NCBI GenBank assembly: GCA_965371945.1
Contig: CBDVAK010000211.1
Coordinates: 1-6,256 of the forward strand
Direction of reading: 5' to 3'
From: CBDVAK01 sp965371945
GTDB taxonomy: Bacteria; Pseudomonadota; Gammaproteobacteria; Competibacterales; JAHEDQ01
Length of the DNA stretch: 6,256 nucleotides
A program made the translations under genes and the position numbers. Below the pieces are notes generated by a model. That model had not been told where the DNA came from. It did not search any database and worked only from the letters and a program-made list of their open reading frames with translations. Below, one piece after another: positions 1 to 6,233 of the stretch. Within the stretch, counting starts at the first letter, position 1; every line of letters starts with the position of its first letter.

Positions 1-1143
1 CAGCAGAATTCGCCGGATCCGGAGCTCGAAGCCTTTCTGTTGCTGACTCTGCGTGCCATGGCCAGTCAGGGTTTGCGTGACCAGATCGGTGGCGGGTTTT
101 TTCGCTATACCGAGGACCCCACCTGGGAAATACCGCACTACGAAAAAATGCTGTACGACAATGCCATGCTCGCGGATTTGTACCTGCGCGCCGCACAGGT
201 GCTGAGACAACCGTGGCTGCAGGTGGTCGGACTCGACACCTTGGACTTCATGCTGCGCGATATGGCAACGCCGGAGGGTGGTCTGGTGGCCAGCCTGTCC
301 GCGGTGGATGGCGAGGGTGTTGAAGGTCGCTACTATCTGTGGGATGCCAAAACCATTGACGATTCGCTGGACGGACGGCAGCGACAGGTGGTGAATGCGG
401 TCTGGGGTCTTGATGTGGATGAGGGTGGTGACGGGGTGTTGCCGCGATGGCAGCAGGACAGCGGAGCCGCGGCCAGACAGTTGGGGCTGTCGCTGGATGA
501 GCTGGATTCGTTGTTGCAGTCGTCTCGAAGTCGTTTGCTACAGGTTCGCGAGCAGCGCCAACTGCCGGTTGATTCCAAGGTGCTCAGTGGCTGGAACGGA
601 CTGGCACTGAGCGCCCTGGCGCGGGCTTCGATGGTCGAGGGAGGCCAACGCTACGCAGTGGCGGCGACCCGGCTTCGGGATCACCTGGTGGCGGAGTTCT
701 GGGATGGTGAGCGGCTCGCCAGGGTGGGCGGCGATGGCAAAGACGGCACGCCCGGTTCACTGGAAGACTATGCCTACCTTGCCCGCGGTTTGCTGGACCG
801 GGTGGAGTTCGGTGGTGTGTCCGGGGATCTCGATCTGGTCGCGGAGATCATCAGCCAGGGCTGGCGACGCCATCGCAGCGCCGGCGGCTGGCGGCTGAGC
901 GAAACCATGCTGGTGCCCCTGGCGGCCGACGAACCGGTATTGACCGACGGGGCGCTACCATCTCCTTCCGCCGTGCTGCTCGGGGTAGCGCTGCGTTTGA
1001 GCACTCTGCGCCAGGATGCACGCCTGTACAGCGAAGTCATCAAGGCGGCCCGGCAGGGTGCAACCGAGTTGCAGGGCTCGCCATATTTCTATGCCAGCCA
1101 GATTGCCTTGCTGATGGATATCGGCGGCGACAGCACTGACTGA
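1..1143 (+). CDS. YyaL/SPATA20-type thioredoxin-domain protein, C-terminal part (5' truncated by window)
   Basis: The reading frame is open from base 1 to a TGA at 1141-1143, giving 380 residues with no true start in the window; the TTG at 40 is internal. Numbering from the first codon, the family signature DQIGGGF is at about 27-33, followed by a PHYEKMLYDNAMLAD segment at about 45-59. A GWNGLALSALAR segment lies at about residues 197-208 and LEDYAYLARGLL further on. These match the alpha/alpha-barrel part of the YyaL/SPATA20 family, whose N-terminal thioredoxin-like (DUF255) domain would lie upstream of the window. Full-length members are usually around 650-700 residues. The biochemical role of the family is not settled, so I assign none. 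The usual PSGNS-type motif is degenerate here (LPSPSAVLL), and the protein stops soon after the QIALLMD helix, without the C-terminal segment that I recall carrying a VVIxG motif in longer members. The gene converges on the channel gene across a 65-bp gap. Confidence 0.9.
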   Translation, partial: QQNSPDPELEAFLLLTLRAMASQGLRDQIGGGFFRYTEDPTWEIPHYEKMLYDNAMLADLYLRAAQVLRQPWLQVVGLDTLDFMLRDMATPEGGLVASLSAVDGEGVEGRYYLWDAKTIDDSLDGRQRQVVNAVWGLDVDEGGDGVLPRWQQDSGAAARQLGLSLDELDSLLQSSRSRLLQVREQRQLPVDSKVLSGWNGLALSALARASMVEGGQRYAVAATRLRDHLVAEFWDGERLARVGGDGKDGTPGSLEDYAYLARGLLDRVEFGGVSGDLDLVAEIISQGWRRHRSAGGWRLSETMLVPLAADEPVLTDGALPSPSAVLLGVALRLSTLRQDARLYSEVIKAARQGATELQGSPYFYASQIALLMDIGGDSTD

Positions 1144-1181
1144 TGATCGCGGCGGCATCAACAATACCGTGGTGATCGGCA

Positions 1182-1207
1182 GCGGGGAGGGTGGACATCT
1201 CCCCCGC
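1182..1207. terminator. Possible bidirectional hairpin between convergent genes
   Basis: In the 65-bp gap between the YyaL-like gene and the channel gene, GCGGGG (1182-1187) pairs with CCCCGC (1202-1207). The stem continues as A1188-T1200 and G1189-C1199 past a bulged C1201, leaving a loop of about 8-9 bases. It sits where a terminator serving both convergent genes would be expected. There is no clear T-tract on either side, so it is not a classic intrinsic terminator. Position and stem are seen directly; the function is inferred. Confidence 0.3.
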
Positions 1208-1208
1208 G

Positions 1209-2897
1209 TCAGAGATTGGACAGCCAGCGCCAGATCAGACCTTCGGCGCGTGATGCGCCGGTGCGCAGATATTCCAGCACGTTGCGGTTGTTGAGCACCC
1301 ACTCCATCTGACGGCCACTGTCGCGGCGGCCGCTGAACAGAATCCGGTCACCGGGCTTGAGCACGGTGGCAGGCTCGGGCAACAATCGATCTTCGCTACC
1401 ACGTGACAGCATCAGTGCCACGGTGTTGAGACGCTCATCGCGGTCCCGGGGGTGTCGCGACAACAGCCCCAGATCGATATCGATACCGGCCCGGCAGGCT
1501 GTGTAGATCGCCGGAGTCTGGCGCCTGGAGACAGTGATGTCCCAGGACTCCGGAGCCTGGCCGTCCATCAGGTGCTCGATTTTGTCGAGCAGGGCAGTAG
1601 CCCATTCCTCGTTCTGGTGGCGTGCCTGTTTCAGAAAGCGATCGAGCAACGGTGTGGTAATCAGCGCCAGAATATGCCTTACCACGATGCGACTGCTCTG
1701 CATCACCAGCGCGGGCTGTGCTGCCTGGTAGAGTCGGTGATTGAAAATGCGATTCTCGCGGGCCACCGTGTAGAGCGCGGGTTTGAGCATCTTGGCGGTC
1801 ATCAGGATGGACAGGTTGTTGGCGTCGTCGTCCGCGCCGGCCACCAGTCCGGTTGCCTCTCTGATCCCGGCCTCGCGCAGATCCCGCGCTTCGGTACCGC
1901 GTCCAAGAGTGATTTCGACTCCGGTGGACGCGGCCAGGGGATCCGGGTCCAGAACGGTGGTGGTGACGCCTTCGAACTCCAGATACCTTTTGACCGCTTT
2001 GCCGAAACGTCCGTAGCCACACAGTATCCAATTGCCGCGGGGCGGCGGCAGTGCCCTGACCAGGGGTTCGCCAGGGCGCGACAGCAGCCACTGGTACAGA
2101 TCGTAACCGTTGGGCGCGCGTAAGGCGCGGGCCAGTTGATCAGCGAACAGGTAGAACGGATTGACGATGTGATCGGTGTCAAAGGACCCCATGTTATTCA
2201 TGCTGTCAGGGGTGTGAGCGATGCTCACCACCTTGACCGTGGGGTGCAGCAACTTGGCGGCGACTGCGATCTGCAGGTTGTGATGGTCGTCGCGGGTGAG
2301 GGCCAGTACACCACGACAGCGAGGGTGCTCGAGGCCCGCCGCTCTGAGGACTCTTTGATCGGAGGCGTCACCGAGCAGATGCGGCACCACTTGGGGCAGT
2401 TCAGTCAGCTCGAGGTCCTGCAATGCGGTGGGCTGGTTGTCGACCACCACCGTAGCGATACCGCGGTTGGCCAACTCCTGGACCAGCAAACGGCCGGTCT
2501 GACCAAAACCGCAGACCAGATAGAATGGCTCTTTCAGCCGGCGAATGGCAGCGCGGAAGCGTTCCTCGGCAAGGGCCCGTCGAAAGGTGGGATCCTGAAT
2601 CAGGGACAGAATCGTGCCGATCGCATAGAGCCAGCTGATCACTGAGAGGTAGATGGCCACCACGGTCCACATGCGCTGAGCGCCGTTGAATTCGTGGGGT
2701 AGTTCTCCGAAGCCGATGGTCGAGGCCATGTAGCTGACGAAATAGAAGGCATTGAAAAAATCGAAATGCCAGACGTTGCCCTGGGCATCCGTACCCGGGA
2801 TCAGCACCAGTCCGCCGATGGAAATGGAATAGGCGCCGAGCAGCACCAGTAGCGGCATGCGCATGCGCCTGAAGAACAGCGTGATGACCTTGTTCAT
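1209..2897 (-). CDS. Two-TM potassium channel with tandem RCK (TrkA-N type) domains
   Basis: This 562-residue inner-membrane protein is predicted to conduct K+ under cytosolic ligand control. Helix 1 is about residues 14-33. A pore helix leads to the selectivity filter T60-I-G-F-G64 (followed by E65), and helix 2 is about 76-100. The first cytosolic Rossmann domain (about 125-245) starts at GFGQTG (130-135), with D153 at the end of strand 2 and GD at 176-177, as in nucleotide-binding RCK domains. The second (about 289-405) starts at GYGRFG (294-299) with D317, but has GRGTEA (332-337) where GDA(T/S) is usual. A C-terminal region with LKPGD at 513-517 resembles RCK_C (TrkA_C). The layout is closer to tandem-RCK channels such as GsuK than to soluble TrkA, which lacks the pore. 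I chose the ATG at 2897, 11 bp after the stop of the upstream membrane gene; the frame stays open to 3053, but that stretch overlaps the upstream gene and is low-complexity. The SD is weak, suggesting translational coupling. Confidence 0.9.
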   Translation of the reverse strand: MNKVITLFFRRMRMPLLVLLGAYSISIGGLVLIPGTDAQGNVWHFDFFNAFYFVSYMASTIGFGELPHEFNGAQRMWTVVAIYLSVISWLYAIGTILSLIQDPTFRRALAEERFRAAIRRLKEPFYLVCGFGQTGRLLVQELANRGIATVVVDNQPTALQDLELTELPQVVPHLLGDASDQRVLRAAGLEHPRCRGVLALTRDDHHNLQIAVAAKLLHPTVKVVSIAHTPDSMNNMGSFDTDHIVNPFYLFADQLARALRAPNGYDLYQWLLSRPGEPLVRALPPPRGNWILCGYGRFGKAVKRYLEFEGVTTTVLDPDPLAASTGVEITLGRGTEARDLREAGIREATGLVAGADDDANNLSILMTAKMLKPALYTVARENRIFNHRLYQAAQPALVMQSSRIVVRHILALITTPLLDRFLKQARHQNEEWATALLDKIEHLMDGQAPESWDITVSRRQTPAIYTACRAGIDIDLGLLSRHPRDRDERLNTVALMLSRGSEDRLLPEPATVLKPGDRILFSGRRDSGRQMEWVLNNRNVLEYLRTGASRAEGLIWRWLSNL

Positions 2898-2908
2898 GGC
2901 AGCGCCGT

Positions 2909-3298
2909 TCAGCGCCGCAGTGTGATGGTCTCCGCCATCAGCATGATTGCTGAAGCAAGGTTGGCCAGCAGGGCACCACCCGACAGCGATACTACGCTTG
3001 CCATGACTTCCCCGGTGGTACCGACCCCGGTGATGTTCTCGGCCACCCCCCACACGACAGCAGCCGCGATTAACTGCAGGTCGGCGACCAGGCTGGTCGA
3101 TAACAGCACCGCGCCCATATGCGTCTGGTCACCGAATTTCAGGATGGTCGCAACCAGCGACACCACGATCGCCGCGAACAGTTCAAAGGCGTCATGATGA
3201 TCCGGGTTGTCGATATCACCCAGGAAAAAACCGAAATTGAGGGTCAGAGCCAGCACGATGAAGAATCCAAAGGCGACCTTTTCTGTGTTCTGTCTCAT
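2909..3298 (-). CDS. Small four-helix membrane protein, DUF6394-like
   Basis: This 129-residue protein has four hydrophobic stretches at about 8-27, 38-54, 62-86 and 98-122. An acidic, histidine-containing loop joins the first two (DIDNPDHHDAFE, 28-39). The N-terminus is short and charged and the C-terminus ends in RR. There is no cleavable signal peptide or catalytic motif. Size, topology and position beside an RCK channel gene fit the family I recall as DUF6394 in gammaproteobacteria, but that name is from memory and not searched. It starts at ATG 3298. An AGGGGAG is present at 3318-3312, but 13 bases away, which is long for an SD. It is third in the likely operon, 34 bp after yjbQ and 11 bp before the channel gene. 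It could be a channel partner or an independent membrane protein. Confidence 0.8.
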   Translation of the reverse strand: MRQNTEKVAFGFFIVLALTLNFGFFLGDIDNPDHHDAFELFAAIVVSLVATILKFGDQTHMGAVLLSTSLVADLQLIAAAVVWGVAENITGVGTTGEVMASVVSLSGGALLANLASAIMLMAETITLRR

Positions 3299-3332
3299 AG
3301 TGGCAGGTGTTCTCCCCTGATGTTCGTGTCAA

Positions 3333-3743
3333 TCAGCCTTGTACAGTTACCGTCACTCGACGCCGATGTCCCGCACGGCGGTGTTCCCACAGATAGATAC
3401 CCTGCCAGGTTCCGAGCCCTGGTGCGCCGTCGCTGATCGGTATCGACAGGCTGGTCTGGGTCAGAATGGTGCGGATGTGTGCGGGCATGTCGTCGGGTCC
3501 TTCCATGTCGTGGCGATAGCCCGGATCGCCGTCGGGCGCAATCTTCGCCATGAACCGCTCCAGATCCGCCCACACGCTGGGGTCGGCGTTTTCGCAGATG
3601 ATCAGTGATGCGCTGGTGTGCTGTATGAACAGGTGGCACAGTCCGGTTTCCACGCCGCTGCCGGCAACCACCGCGCCGACCTGCCGGGTGATCTCCGTGC
3701 TGCCCCGGCCCTGGGTGGTGATCGTGAGGATGGTTTGGTGCAT
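3333..3743 (-). CDS. yjbQ: YjbQ / UPF0047 family protein
   Basis: This 136-residue cytosolic protein is near full family length (about 130-140). Characteristic segments in order are LFIQHTSASL (38-47), ENADP (51-55), YRHDMEGPDDMPAHIR (76-91) and GTWQGIYLWEHR (111-122). Conserved H42, H78, H89 and H121 fit the metal/active-site histidines of the family. E. coli YjbQ has been reported to have weak thiamine-phosphate synthase activity and the family is often annotated as secondary thiamine-phosphate synthase, but the true role remains uncertain. I chose the ATG at 3743; an in-frame TTG directly before it (3746) would add one residue. Only a weak GCGAGA-type SD lies upstream. It is the second gene of the likely operon, starting 24 bp after the HIT gene stop. 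The basic tail (GHRRRVTVTVQG) is ordinary for the family. Confidence 0.93.
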   Translation of the reverse strand: MHQTILTITTQGRGSTEITRQVGAVVAGSGVETGLCHLFIQHTSASLIICENADPSVWADLERFMAKIAPDGDPGYRHDMEGPDDMPAHIRTILTQTSLSIPISDGAPGLGTWQGIYLWEHRRAGHRRRVTVTVQG

Positions 3744-3767
3744 CAATCGGGTCTCGCTGCGAGTCTG

Positions 3768-4196
3768 CTAGCTGTGGTCGGCAAGTGCATGGCGGATACG
3801 TTCGGCGACCGCTTGCAGATCTGTCTCTATAGACACGGAACGCCCATGTGATGGCGTTGATCGACCACCATAGACCGGCACAATATGGACATGGTAGTGA
3901 AACACGGTTTGGCCTGCCGCCGCACCGTTGAACTGACTGATACGGAATCCGGATGGGGACAGCGCCGCATCGATGGCGATCGCCAGGCGTTGCGTGTTGA
4001 TGGCGCTGGCATGGAGCAACGGTTCGGGCATATCCAGTATGTCGGTGAAGTGGGCACGCGGCACCACCAGCGTGTGGCCTCGCGATGCTGGCCGGATATC
4101 CATGAAGGCGACGGTGGTGTCGTCTTCAAAAACGCTTACCGATGATGCCGAACCATCGGCGATGGCGCAAAACAGACAGTTGTTCTGGTACGCCAC
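3768..4196 (-). CDS. HIT-family nucleotide-binding hydrolase
   Basis: This 142-residue cytosolic protein carries the histidine-triad motif H100-Y-H102-V-H104-I-V-P; by family knowledge the middle histidine (H102) is the nucleophile. Upstream are a C7-x-x-C10 pair that, with H49, fits the zinc site of many bacterial HIT proteins. Also present are FMDIRPASRGHTLVVP (31-46), and N90 with AGQ (94-96) near the phosphate-binding region. HIT proteins hydrolyse or transfer nucleotidyl groups from nucleoside phosphoramidates or dinucleotides; the substrate here cannot be told. The sequence after the triad (IVPVYGG) looks more like the Bacillus Hit group than E. coli HinT. The start is GTG at 4196-4194, supported by GAGGAA six bases upstream. 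There is no in-frame ATG before the zinc cysteines. It is the first gene of the likely minus-strand operon and diverges from the DUF455 gene. Confidence 0.93.
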   Translation of the reverse strand: MAYQNNCLFCAIADGSASSVSVFEDDTTVAFMDIRPASRGHTLVVPRAHFTDILDMPEPLLHASAINTQRLAIAIDAALSPSGFRISQFNGAAAGQTVFHYHVHIVPVYGGRSTPSHGRSVSIETDLQAVAERIRHALADHS

Positions 4197-4202
4197 TTTG
4201 AG

Positions 4203-4208
4203 TTCCTC
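4203..4208 (-). promoter_or_regulatory. Shine-Dalgarno site for the GTG-started HIT gene
   Basis: On the minus strand GAGGAA ends six bases before the GTG at 4196. It decides the start, because no ATG is available in that frame before the CxxC zinc motif. The nearby minus-strand ATG at 4210 is out of frame. Confidence 0.75.
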
Positions 4209-4222
4209 ATGCAGGCCACTGC

Positions 4223-4252
4223 GCCACAGACGCAGTATAGTGCGTCTGTGGC
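4223..4252. repeat. 30-bp near-perfect palindrome in divergent intergenic region (candidate operator/promoter site)
   Basis: GCCACAGACGCA (4223-4234) is followed by GTATAG and then its exact reverse complement TGCGTCTGTGGC (4241-4252). The central TATA is also self-complementary, so 14 of 15 half-site positions match; only G4235/G4240 fails. The centre is about 41 bp from the HIT start codon and about 46 bp from the DUF455 start codon. It contains a -10-like hexamer on each strand: TATAGT at 4236-4241 (+) and TATACT at 4239-4234 (-), each one base from consensus. I found no good -35 hexamer at normal spacing on either strand. Possible roles are the operator of a dimeric regulator controlling both units, a symmetric divergent promoter core, or a leader RNA hairpin. 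It has no T-tract, so it is not a classic terminator. The repeat is seen; its function is inferred. Confidence 0.7.
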
Positions 4253-4271
4253 AATGGAGCCCGTCGGTTGC

Positions 4272-4279
4272 AAGGGAAA
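4272..4279 (+). promoter_or_regulatory. Shine-Dalgarno site for the DUF455 gene
   Basis: AAGGGAAA lies with its GGG ending seven bases before ATG 4284. It selects this start over the in-frame ATGs at 4209 and 4254, which have no such site and lie before or just after the palindrome. Confidence 0.75.
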
Positions 4280-4283
4280 CATC

Positions 4284-5090
4284 ATGGCTGGTTTCGGGCC
4301 GCGTGTTCGGGATTGTCTGCTGGAACAGCAGCCGGTTCGCAAGGTGGCAGGGGTGATCGGATTGTCAGCCGATGCCGCTGTTGGTGTCGTCGTGCCAGCG
4401 TCTTGTGGGCAGGCCTACGCGGTGGACGAGCCGGGGCGCCCGTCACGTCCCGAACTGGTGCCGCCACAGCGCTTGGCGGGCAGGGGCTTTGGCAGTCACA
4501 GGGGACGCGCCATCTTCGTCCATGCGATCTGCCATATCGAGTTCAACGCGATCAACCTGGCGCTGGATGCCTGCCTGCGGTTTGTGGGGCTGCCGAGCGC
4601 GTACTATCGCGATTGGCTGAGCGTTGCCGCCGATGAGGCCAGGCACTATCTGATGCTGATGCGAAGGTTACGGCAGCTTGGCTTCGAGTACGGCGATTTT
4701 CCGGCCCACGATGGTCTGTGGTCGATGGCGAGGCGGACCCGCCACGATCCGCTGCAACGCATGGCCCTGGTGCCGAGGGTTTTGGAGGCCAGGGGCCTGG
4801 ATGTGACTCCGGGCATGATATCCCGCTTGCGGCGCGCCGGTGATGAGCAGACCGCGGCTTTGTTGGGTCAGATCCTTGAAGAGGAAATCGGACATGTCGC
4901 CATTGGTTCGAAGTGGTTCCTTTTCCTCTGCGAACAGCGAGGACTCGACCCCGAGGAAACATTTGCCGGCCTGCTGAGCGAATTTCTTGCCGGGCCGCCG
5001 CGTGGGCCGTTCAATGCAGATGCCAGGATGGCAGCCGGTTTCAGTCGCCGCGAGTTGGATCTGCTTGAGCGGCTGCAGGAGCAGGCATGA
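4284..5090 (+). CDS. DUF455 family ferritin-like di-iron protein
   Basis: This 268-residue predicted cytosolic protein has the DUF455 (COG2833) layout. An N-terminal helix (VRDCLLEQQPVRKV, 8-21) is followed by the GRPSRPELVPP segment (51-61) and then a four-helix ferritin-like bundle. Metal-ligand residues occur in the classic order: E86 in HIEFNAINLALDA, E118-x-x-H121 in DEARH, E168 in LEARGLD, and E201-x-x-H204 in EEIGHV. All six expected carboxylate and histidine ligands are present, so it should bind two metal ions. The family is similar in fold to MiaE-like and other di-iron oxidases, but its reaction is not known and I do not assign one. The start at 4284 is set by a good SD and by where the family N-terminus normally begins. 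Its TGA overlaps the ATG of the next gene by four bases, implying translational coupling. Confidence 0.9.
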   Translation: MAGFGPRVRDCLLEQQPVRKVAGVIGLSADAAVGVVVPASCGQAYAVDEPGRPSRPELVPPQRLAGRGFGSHRGRAIFVHAICHIEFNAINLALDACLRFVGLPSAYYRDWLSVAADEARHYLMLMRRLRQLGFEYGDFPAHDGLWSMARRTRHDPLQRMALVPRVLEARGLDVTPGMISRLRRAGDEQTAALLGQILEEEIGHVAIGSKWFLFLCEQRGLDPEETFAGLLSEFLAGPPRGPFNADARMAAGFSRRELDLLERLQEQA

Positions 5091-5725
5091 AAACGATCAT
5101 TGCAGTGCTGGCGATATTGCTGCCGTACGTGATGGCTACCGCGGCGGAAGCGGAAATCACCTTGACCTATGTCGAAAGCGAGCCAGGGATCGAGCCCTAT
5201 CGAATCCGCTACAGTCTCGGACCAGAGTACTTGACGATCCGGGATCTGCAACGGCGCGAAGGTGAAATCCGCATGAATCTCGGGTCCGGGATCGTGGAAA
5301 GTACCGGGCCCAACGGTTTGCTGGTGATCAAGCCCTCGGGCACCGAAAGCGTGGCGGATGCACCGGTCGATGTGCAGGAAGTCACCGAATGGCTGGACAA
5401 CGCCCCACCCCTGATGGGGCGTCGGCTGATGCGCTATCGGTTGTCAGCAGGGGGCCAAGTCTGTCAGAGCGTAGTGGTGGCACCCGGGTTGGCACCGGAG
5501 ATGGTGGCCGCGATGGCCCGGTTTCAGGGAACGCTGGCGGATCGCCAGCTTGAGACCCTGGACAACACCCCGCTGGAGTTTCGCACGCCGTGCTACATGG
5601 CAATCTATGTCACCGCGGCAGGCCGTTATCTCAGACACGGTCTGCCGGTTCAAAAAAGTGACTATCAGGGCCGCGAGATGATGCTCGAAAACATCGAGCA
5701 GCCGCCACCGAATCCGGACAAGTAG
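5087..5725 (+). CDS. Secreted (periplasmic) protein of unknown function
   Basis: I do not recognise a family in this 212-residue protein. It begins with a typical Sec signal peptide: MK, a hydrophobic core (TIIAVLAILLPYVMA, 3-17), and likely cleavage after ATA (19) or AEA (22). There is no lipobox cysteine. The mature part (about 190 residues) seems to be beta-rich with alternating hydrophobic strands and has no membrane segment. It has only two cysteines, C126 and C169, which could form one disulfide. The C-terminus is proline-rich (QPPPNPDK). Its ATG overlaps the stop of the DUF455 gene (ATGA), so it is very likely co-translated with it and real. It ends 13 bp before the convergent ppiB stop. 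No catalytic motif is visible. Confidence 0.85.
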   Translation: MKTIIAVLAILLPYVMATAAEAEITLTYVESEPGIEPYRIRYSLGPEYLTIRDLQRREGEIRMNLGSGIVESTGPNGLLVIKPSGTESVADAPVDVQEVTEWLDNAPPLMGRRLMRYRLSAGGQVCQSVVVAPGLAPEMVAAMARFQGTLADRQLETLDNTPLEFRTPCYMAIYVTAAGRYLRHGLPVQKSDYQGREMMLENIEQPPPNPDK

Positions 5726-5738
5726 ATCGGGCTGCCGC

Positions 5739-6233
5739 TCAGCTTTCCACTTCGACGCGGTCGATGGTGACGTCCTCGTTTGGCACGTCCTGGTGGAAGC
5801 CCTTGCTGCCAGTGGCAACCTTGGCGATTTCATCGACAACATCCATGCCCTCGACGACTTTGGCAAAAACACAATAGCCCCAGCCTTGCGGTGTCGGCGC
5901 CGAGTGATTCAGGAATTCGTTGTCTTTGAGGTTGATGAAGAACTGCGAGGATGCCGAGTGAGGATCATTCGTGCGCGCCATGGCGAGCGTGCCCCGGTCG
6001 TTGGTAAGACCGTTGGTCGCTTCATTCTGTATCGACTCGCGGGTGGCCTTTTCGCGCATGCCGGATTCCATACCACCGCACTGGATCATGAAACCGGGAA
6101 TCACGCGGTGGAACAGCGTGCCATCGTAGAAGCCGGACTCTGCATATTCCTTGAAATTCCGGGCGCTTTCCGGAGCATTTTCGAAATCGAGCTCGATTGC
6201 AATCGGGCCTTTGCTGGTGTGCAGGCGGATCAT
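5739..6233 (-). CDS. ppiB: Cyclophilin-type peptidyl-prolyl cis-trans isomerase B
   Basis: This 164-residue protein is the same length as E. coli PpiB as I recall it and similar throughout. It catalyses cis-trans isomerisation of Xaa-Pro bonds and assists folding; with no signal peptide it is cytosolic. The active-site segment [11 protein letters not shown] (41-51) carries the catalytic R43 plus F48, M49 and Q51. It is followed by [25 protein letters not shown] and the Gram-negative [20 protein letters not shown] segment. GFHQDVP near the C-terminus also matches PpiB. The position after FINL has EFLNH, where human cyclophilin A has tryptophan, as in other bacterial enzymes with low cyclosporin sensitivity. 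The start is ATG 6233, with GAGGA (6245-6241) seven bases upstream. Its promoter would lie beyond the window. Confidence 0.96.
   Translation of the reverse strand: MIRLHTSKGPIAIELDFENAPESARNFKEYAESGFYDGTLFHRVIPGFMIQCGGMESGMREKATRESIQNEATNGLTNDRGTLAMARTNDPHSASSQFFINLKDNEFLNHSAPTPQGWGYCVFAKVVEGMDVVDEIAKVATGSKGFHQDVPNEDVTIDRVEVES

Noticed and set aside
1435..2123. Long open frames (218 and 223 codons) overlapping the channel gene on both strands
   Set aside because: They are shadows caused by GC-rich codon bias. Their translations are rich in R, G, P and Q with no domain, while the channel frame has clear motifs throughout.
2898..3053. In-frame N-terminal extension of the channel up to 3053
   Set aside because: The extra 52 residues are rich in G, H and R, would overlap the upstream membrane gene by about 145 bp, and precede the normal channel N-terminus. 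ATG 2897 starts directly before the first helix.
4268..4273. TTGCAA as a -35 element for the minus-strand operon
   Set aside because: It lies 28 bp from the minus-strand TATACT, far outside the usual 16-18 bp spacing.
4209..4283. Earlier in-frame ATG starts (4209, 4254) for the DUF455 protein
   Set aside because: Neither has a good SD, the added residues are low-complexity and cross the palindrome, and the family N-terminus fits ATG 4284 with AAGGG seven bases upstream.
5682..5700. 7-bp inverted repeat TGCTCGA / TCGAGCA with 5-base loop
   Set aside because: It lies inside the coding region of the secreted protein, has no T-tract on either strand and is common in length by chance, so I do not call it a terminator.
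5726..5745. Possible terminator in the 13-bp gap between the secreted-protein gene and ppiB
   Set aside because: Only a 4-bp stem (GCTG/CAGC, 5731-5743) is visible, extended by G-T pairs, with a short TTT after it. This is too weak to annotate.
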